Assembly: GCF_901709675.1 (NCBI RefSeq)
Contig: NC_051090.1
Coordinates: forward strand, 734,342-798,341
Origin: Syngnathus acus
Taxonomy: Eukaryota > Chordata > Actinopteri > Syngnathiformes > Syngnathidae
Reading direction: 5' to 3'
DNA: 64,000 nucleotides
The position numbers and the translations under genes were made by a program. Every line of letters begins with the position of its first letter. The first letter of the stretch is position 1. A model generated the notes under the pieces. That model was given only the letters and a program-made list of their open reading frames with translations. It made no database searches and was not told the origin of the DNA. This document shows, piece by piece, positions 62,465 to 64,000 of the stretch.

Positions 62465-62950
62465 GGAAAGGAGGGAAATTAATGACATGGGACAAACTCT
62501 TAATCAGAAATAAATGTTTTAATTTGGATAATGACATCGTTTGCTCCAGCAGAAGGATGACAAATGCAAGCCCCAGCGAGAAGCCATTTCAATTTTATTG
62601 TAAATATAAAAGCTATCGATCTGCCAGATGTACAAACCCCATTGCTTACAAAAGCCATTCAAGGGGACTGGGAAAACTATTAAGCGCTGGCTCCAAAATC
62701 AATAAACAACACTACGAGGTGGCCGCGCTTGGCCTCTCTGGCGGCCGTGGGGAAAGCCAAACGGCCCACCGACTTAGTGACAGGCATTGGGCGGGCGTGC
62801 GGCGGAGAGGATGATAGGGTCAGCTGGTTAATGCGACGCGCCTCCTGACAGGTCGGCGGCCCACCTCGGAGCTGCAGGCCTGACAAGCTGCCATTTAAAC
62901 AGACACTGACTCATCAGCCTGTCGCTACAGTTAGCGTTCCGGCACGGTGG
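62465..62950. promoter_or_regulatory. Candidate conserved non-coding element 10
   Basis: Non-repetitive block with GAAATTAATGACA, CTTAATCAGAAATAAATG, TTTTAATTTGG, ACTATTAAGCG, GGTTAATGCG and CATTTAAACAGAC. GC content rises sharply in its second half (62715-62870). Confidence 0.35.
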
Positions 62951-64000
62951 GCCTCGGCTGACAGCGGCCTTTCTGCTCTCTCTCTTTTTTTCCCCTTCCC
63001 TTCCCTTCCTTCTTTTCTTGGCTTTCTTTTAATTCAGTGTCATCCCGCTCACCTCATGGTATGGTCGAATTGTTTCTGGGTCTATTTGTTTTCTTCTTCT
63101 TGCCCTTATAGCATCCGTCGTGTGTTGTTGCTTTCCTTCTCACGTTGTTATGCATCCACTTGGGATTGGTATGCATGTCCCATGTCGGAATAAACCACTG
63201 AGGGAGAACAAGCTGTTTGGCTTGGGATTGCTCCGGCTTGAATGCGCAAGTTCCACACCGTGGTGCATGAAAATGGCTTCCTGCTCAGAGTATCTCATAA
63301 ATTATTGATAAACAAATAGATATAAAAACATTGGAGTCAGTCTCTTTTTTATTTTTATTTTTTTTATAATCTGTATTACATCATTTAATTTTTCCTGCAT
63401 AGCGCAGAGGTCATTTTTATCATTTTTTTACTCTATCATCAATCTGGAAATTGTATGTAATAAGAACGTACTTGAAAGAATACTAGAATAGATCAAAATC
63501 TGGGCTCAAAAAAAAAACCCAGGAATGTAGAAGGTTGTCTATGCCTGTCCCCCCCCAAATAAAACCCAAAACTCATTTTATTTTGCAATAGTAGCACTTT
63601 GGTATATTTTTGTGTGACGTGTAGCGAGCATTCTCCCAGCCGTTGTGACTTGTTGCAAAGAGATAATTGGTTGTGTGGCGACATCAGCATTAGAGCAGCA
63701 GCAATTACTTTCAACACAAAGGTCAGCTGACATGCAGTGCTTATCAGGTGTTGCGTGTCACTCTCTGACTCTCCCCTTCCCTTCCCTTCCTTTGTATCAA
63801 GGCAGCATTTAGCCTCTGATATGACATCCCGAGTTGACAAATTTGCGGGTCAACTTCAACTCACCAAGCAGTACCTTTCACTCACCGGGCGCTTGCTTGT
63901 GTGAAAGATTGGAAAAGCTTGGATTGACATGACAGGGTGGCACAGAGGTTACACTGGAAAATAGATTGGTGATCATTTCAAACTTTTAATGAATTCTTGC

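Overview
This is a nuclear window from a ray-finned fish, probably a compact-genome percomorph, although the species cannot be read from the sequence. Spliced vertebrate genes with short GT-AG introns show this, along with dense simple-sequence repeats, diverged copies of common teleost repeats, and the gene order usp1(+) - dock7(-) with angptl3(+) nested in a dock7 intron - atg4c(+). That is the same block as human chromosome 1p31.3. Exons were joined by hand using splice sites, reading phase and remembered human orthologues. All four coding regions close in frame: usp1 with 8 coding exons and 746 codons, dock7 with 49 and 2135, angptl3 with 7 and 473, and atg4c with 10 and 476.

Layout. Positions 1-5.1 kb are repeat-rich flank with no confident gene; by synteny it is the side facing kank4. 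usp1, a deubiquitinase, runs 5.1-8.8 kb. It converges on dock7, with putative poly(A) signals only about 360 bp apart. dock7 (DOCK-C family Rac/Cdc42 exchange factor) fills 10.4-34.5 kb on the minus strand and is complete from ATG to stop. angptl3, a secreted lipase inhibitor with its own TATA box, sits inside dock7 intron 14 on the opposite strand. atg4c (autophagy cysteine protease) is head-to-head with dock7, with start codons 1.0 kb apart, and runs 35.5-40.8 kb.

From 40.8 kb to 64 kb I find no credible protein-coding gene. In human the next gene after ATG4C is FOXD3, across a desert containing long-range enhancers. The blocks here rich in homeodomain, SOX and TCF cores, between microsatellites, are therefore listed as candidate regulatory elements at low confidence.

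The genes act in different pathways (DNA-repair deubiquitination, Rho-GTPase signalling, plasma lipid control, autophagy), so this is conserved synteny rather than an operon-like system. No new multi-gene system was found. The most interesting points are an in-frame 15-nt dock7 microexon, the absence of a furin-type site in the Angptl3 linker, and a 38-bp perfect palindrome just upstream of the atg4c start codon. Others are a tandemly duplicated atg4c exon-1 donor that carries a stop codon, a 22-bp perfect hairpin beside a weak dock7 donor, and the probable foxd3-side regulatory landscape.
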